This document shows positions 63,143 through 64,000 of a DNA stretch of 64,000 nt, piece after piece. Position 1 is the stretch's first letter. Every line of letters starts with the position of its first letter. The translations under genes and the position numbers were made by a program. This DNA is from Tectiglobus sp965247245 (lineage in GTDB: Bacteria > Pseudomonadota > Alphaproteobacteria > Rhizobiales > Hyphomicrobiaceae), in assembly GCA_965247245.1 (NCBI GenBank), contig CBDFGV010000003.1, forward strand, positions 992,001 through 1,056,000. Direction: 5' to 3'. The notes beneath the pieces are model-generated. The model worked only from the letters and a program-made list of their open reading frames with translations. It searched no databases and was not told where the DNA came from.

Positions 63143-64000
63143 ATGAGCGAACTGGAAAACGCCAACAAAGCAGAAGCCTTACGTCAACCCGACCAGACCG
63201 GCAGCACCGACAAGCCACCAAATGCCAACTACATCCTGTTCTGGATGTGCGTCCTGATCGCCATCAACCAATTGGGCTTCGGGGCGATGGTGCCGTCGAT
63301 GCCACTCTATGCCCAGTCATTCGGCGTTGCTGCGTCCGCCATAGGAATGGCGGTCGCCATCTATGGACTGGCACGCTTTTTCGTTGCAATCCCAGCCGGC
63401 CAACTCTCGGACTGGTTGGGGCGAAGGCCAACGCTTGCGATTGGCGGCCTGATATCCGGATTTGGCAACCTGTGGTGCGCCTGGGCCGTCACGTACCCGG
63501 AGTTCATGGTCGCACGTTTCGTCGCCGGCGCCGGTGCCGGCCTCATCATTACGACCGGCCATGTCGTTCTCGCCGACATCAGTCCACCGGAACGGCGCGG
63601 TCGAATGATTTCGATCTACATGGGAACATTTATCTTTGCGGTTGGCATCGGTCCATTTCCAGGCGGGCTTCTAGCGGAACACTACGGACTTGCCGCACCG
63701 TTTATTGCCTACGGGGCAGCCAGTCTCCTTGCCACGATCGTGGCCTGGTTCGCTGTCTCAGAGACACGACATTTCTCGACCCAAGGCAAAGCCTTGCCGG
63801 GTAAGGCACCATCGTTCATCGATCAATTGCGTCTGATTGGATTTCGCATCGGCTTTCTCCTCGCGGCACTCATCGTTTTCATGAATGCCGTCGTGCGCAC
63901 GGGCGGTCTGTTTGCCATCATCCCGATCTTTGCCGCATCACAGCTCGGTTTGTCTGTTTCGCAGGTTGGATTTGCGATGATGGTCGGCAGCATCCTCGGC
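63143..64000 (+). CDS. MFS transporter (3' end cut by window edge)
   Basis: An open frame from the ATG at 63143 runs past the window end. The first 50 residues are polar (SELENANKAEALRQPDQ), followed by transmembrane helices. Motif A of the major facilitator superfamily, GQLSDWLGRRP, is in the loop after helix two. About eight of an expected twelve helices are visible. It would be a small-solute permease of the inner membrane, divergent from the D-2-hydroxyacid dehydrogenase gene. The substrate is not inferable; neighbours suggest a small organic acid or amine. Confidence 0.85.
   Translation, partial: MSELENANKAEALRQPDQTGSTDKPPNANYILFWMCVLIAINQLGFGAMVPSMPLYAQSFGVAASAIGMAVAIYGLARFFVAIPAGQLSDWLGRRPTLAIGGLISGFGNLWCAWAVTYPEFMVARFVAGAGAGLIITTGHVVLADISPPERRGRMISIYMGTFIFAVGIGPFPGGLLAEHYGLAAPFIAYGAASLLATIVAWFAVSETRHFSTQGKALPGKAPSFIDQLRLIGFRIGFLLAALIVFMNAVVRTGGLFAIIPIFAASQLGLSVSQVGFAMMVGSILG

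Noticed and set aside
63139..63804. 221-residue frame near the right edge
   Set aside because: It is out of frame with the MFS transporter, which has clear transmembrane helices and motif A, and is rich in Arg as expected for a shadow frame.
1..64000. CRISPR arrays, tRNA or rRNA genes, prophage or intact insertion sequences
   Set aside because: No regular spacer-repeat array, tRNA T-loop pattern in the intergenic gaps, rRNA-like stretch, transposase or phage structural gene was recognised anywhere in the window.

Overview
The window looks like one chromosomal segment of a heterotrophic alphaproteobacterium, probably marine or from another dilute environment. The basis is moderately high G+C, alphaproteobacterial-type intergenic palindromes, a TRAP transporter, a PhaB-type acetoacetyl-CoA reductase, several 2-oxoglutarate dioxygenases, a Baeyer-Villiger-type monooxygenase, betaine/dimethylglycine-type demethylases and repeated enolase-superfamily genes. 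The lineage is inferred from gene style and is not proven. No rRNA, tRNA, CRISPR array, phage or intact insertion sequence was seen. Both window ends cut genes: a PAS-GGDEF protein on the left and an MFS transporter on the right.

Layout. 1-2.7 kb: two c-di-GMP signalling genes on the minus strand. 3-5.8 kb: a plus-strand set of PrpD-family dehydratase, hotdog thioesterase and isochorismatase-fold amidohydrolase. 5.9-12.3 kb: a minus-strand set of methionyl-tRNA synthetase, D-2-hydroxyacid dehydrogenase, FAD oxidoreductase and molybdopterin oxidoreductase. 12.5-13.0 kb: a membrane-anchored unknown. 13.3-15.9 kb: the most striking locus, a selenoprotein gene read through an in-frame TGA (UGSC motif) followed by two paralogous cysteine-containing proteins of unknown function. 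15.9-20.7 kb: TrkH, an atypical enolase-superfamily protein and a flavin monooxygenase. 20.7-21.45 kb: a tandem 338-bp composite palindromic repeat. 21.6-27.8 kb: acyl-CoA dehydrogenase, a complete TRAP transporter, an Asp/Glu racemase-family protein and a flavin reductase. 27.9-43.8 kb: scattered catabolic genes, including amidohydrolases with a Rieske ferredoxin, two TauD and one PhyH oxygenase, a TauE-type exporter, a class III cyclase with TPRs, a cysteine synthase-type enzyme, a two-subunit sulfopyruvate-type decarboxylase, an LLM flavoprotein and PhaB. 44-46.7 kb: a YtcJ-type amidohydrolase and an EamA transporter.

46.9-63 kb reads as a methylated-amine or betaine catabolic island. It holds two DMGDH/GcvT-type flavoproteins, a non-pyrrolysine MttB-family methyltransferase with a divergent GlxA/GbdR-type regulator, a CMD protein, a quinone-reductase-type dehydrogenase, three tandem enolase-superfamily paralogs sharing a two-lysine active site, a ferredoxin-type reductase, a two-repeat alpha/beta-barrel protein and a second D-2-hydroxyacid dehydrogenase. 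Demethylation of an N-methylated (imino) acid by the MttB and DMGDH-type enzymes, with epimerisation or dehydration by the enolase-superfamily enzymes, is a coherent working model, but substrates cannot be read from sequence alone.

The best candidate for an undescribed system is the UGSC selenoprotein plus its two paralogous partners at 13.3-15.9 kb. The in-frame TGA-GGC-TCC-TGC, conserved coding on both sides and a SECIS-like hairpin at the expected distance all point to selenocysteine insertion. An ordinary gene caller would truncate this gene and miss its active site.
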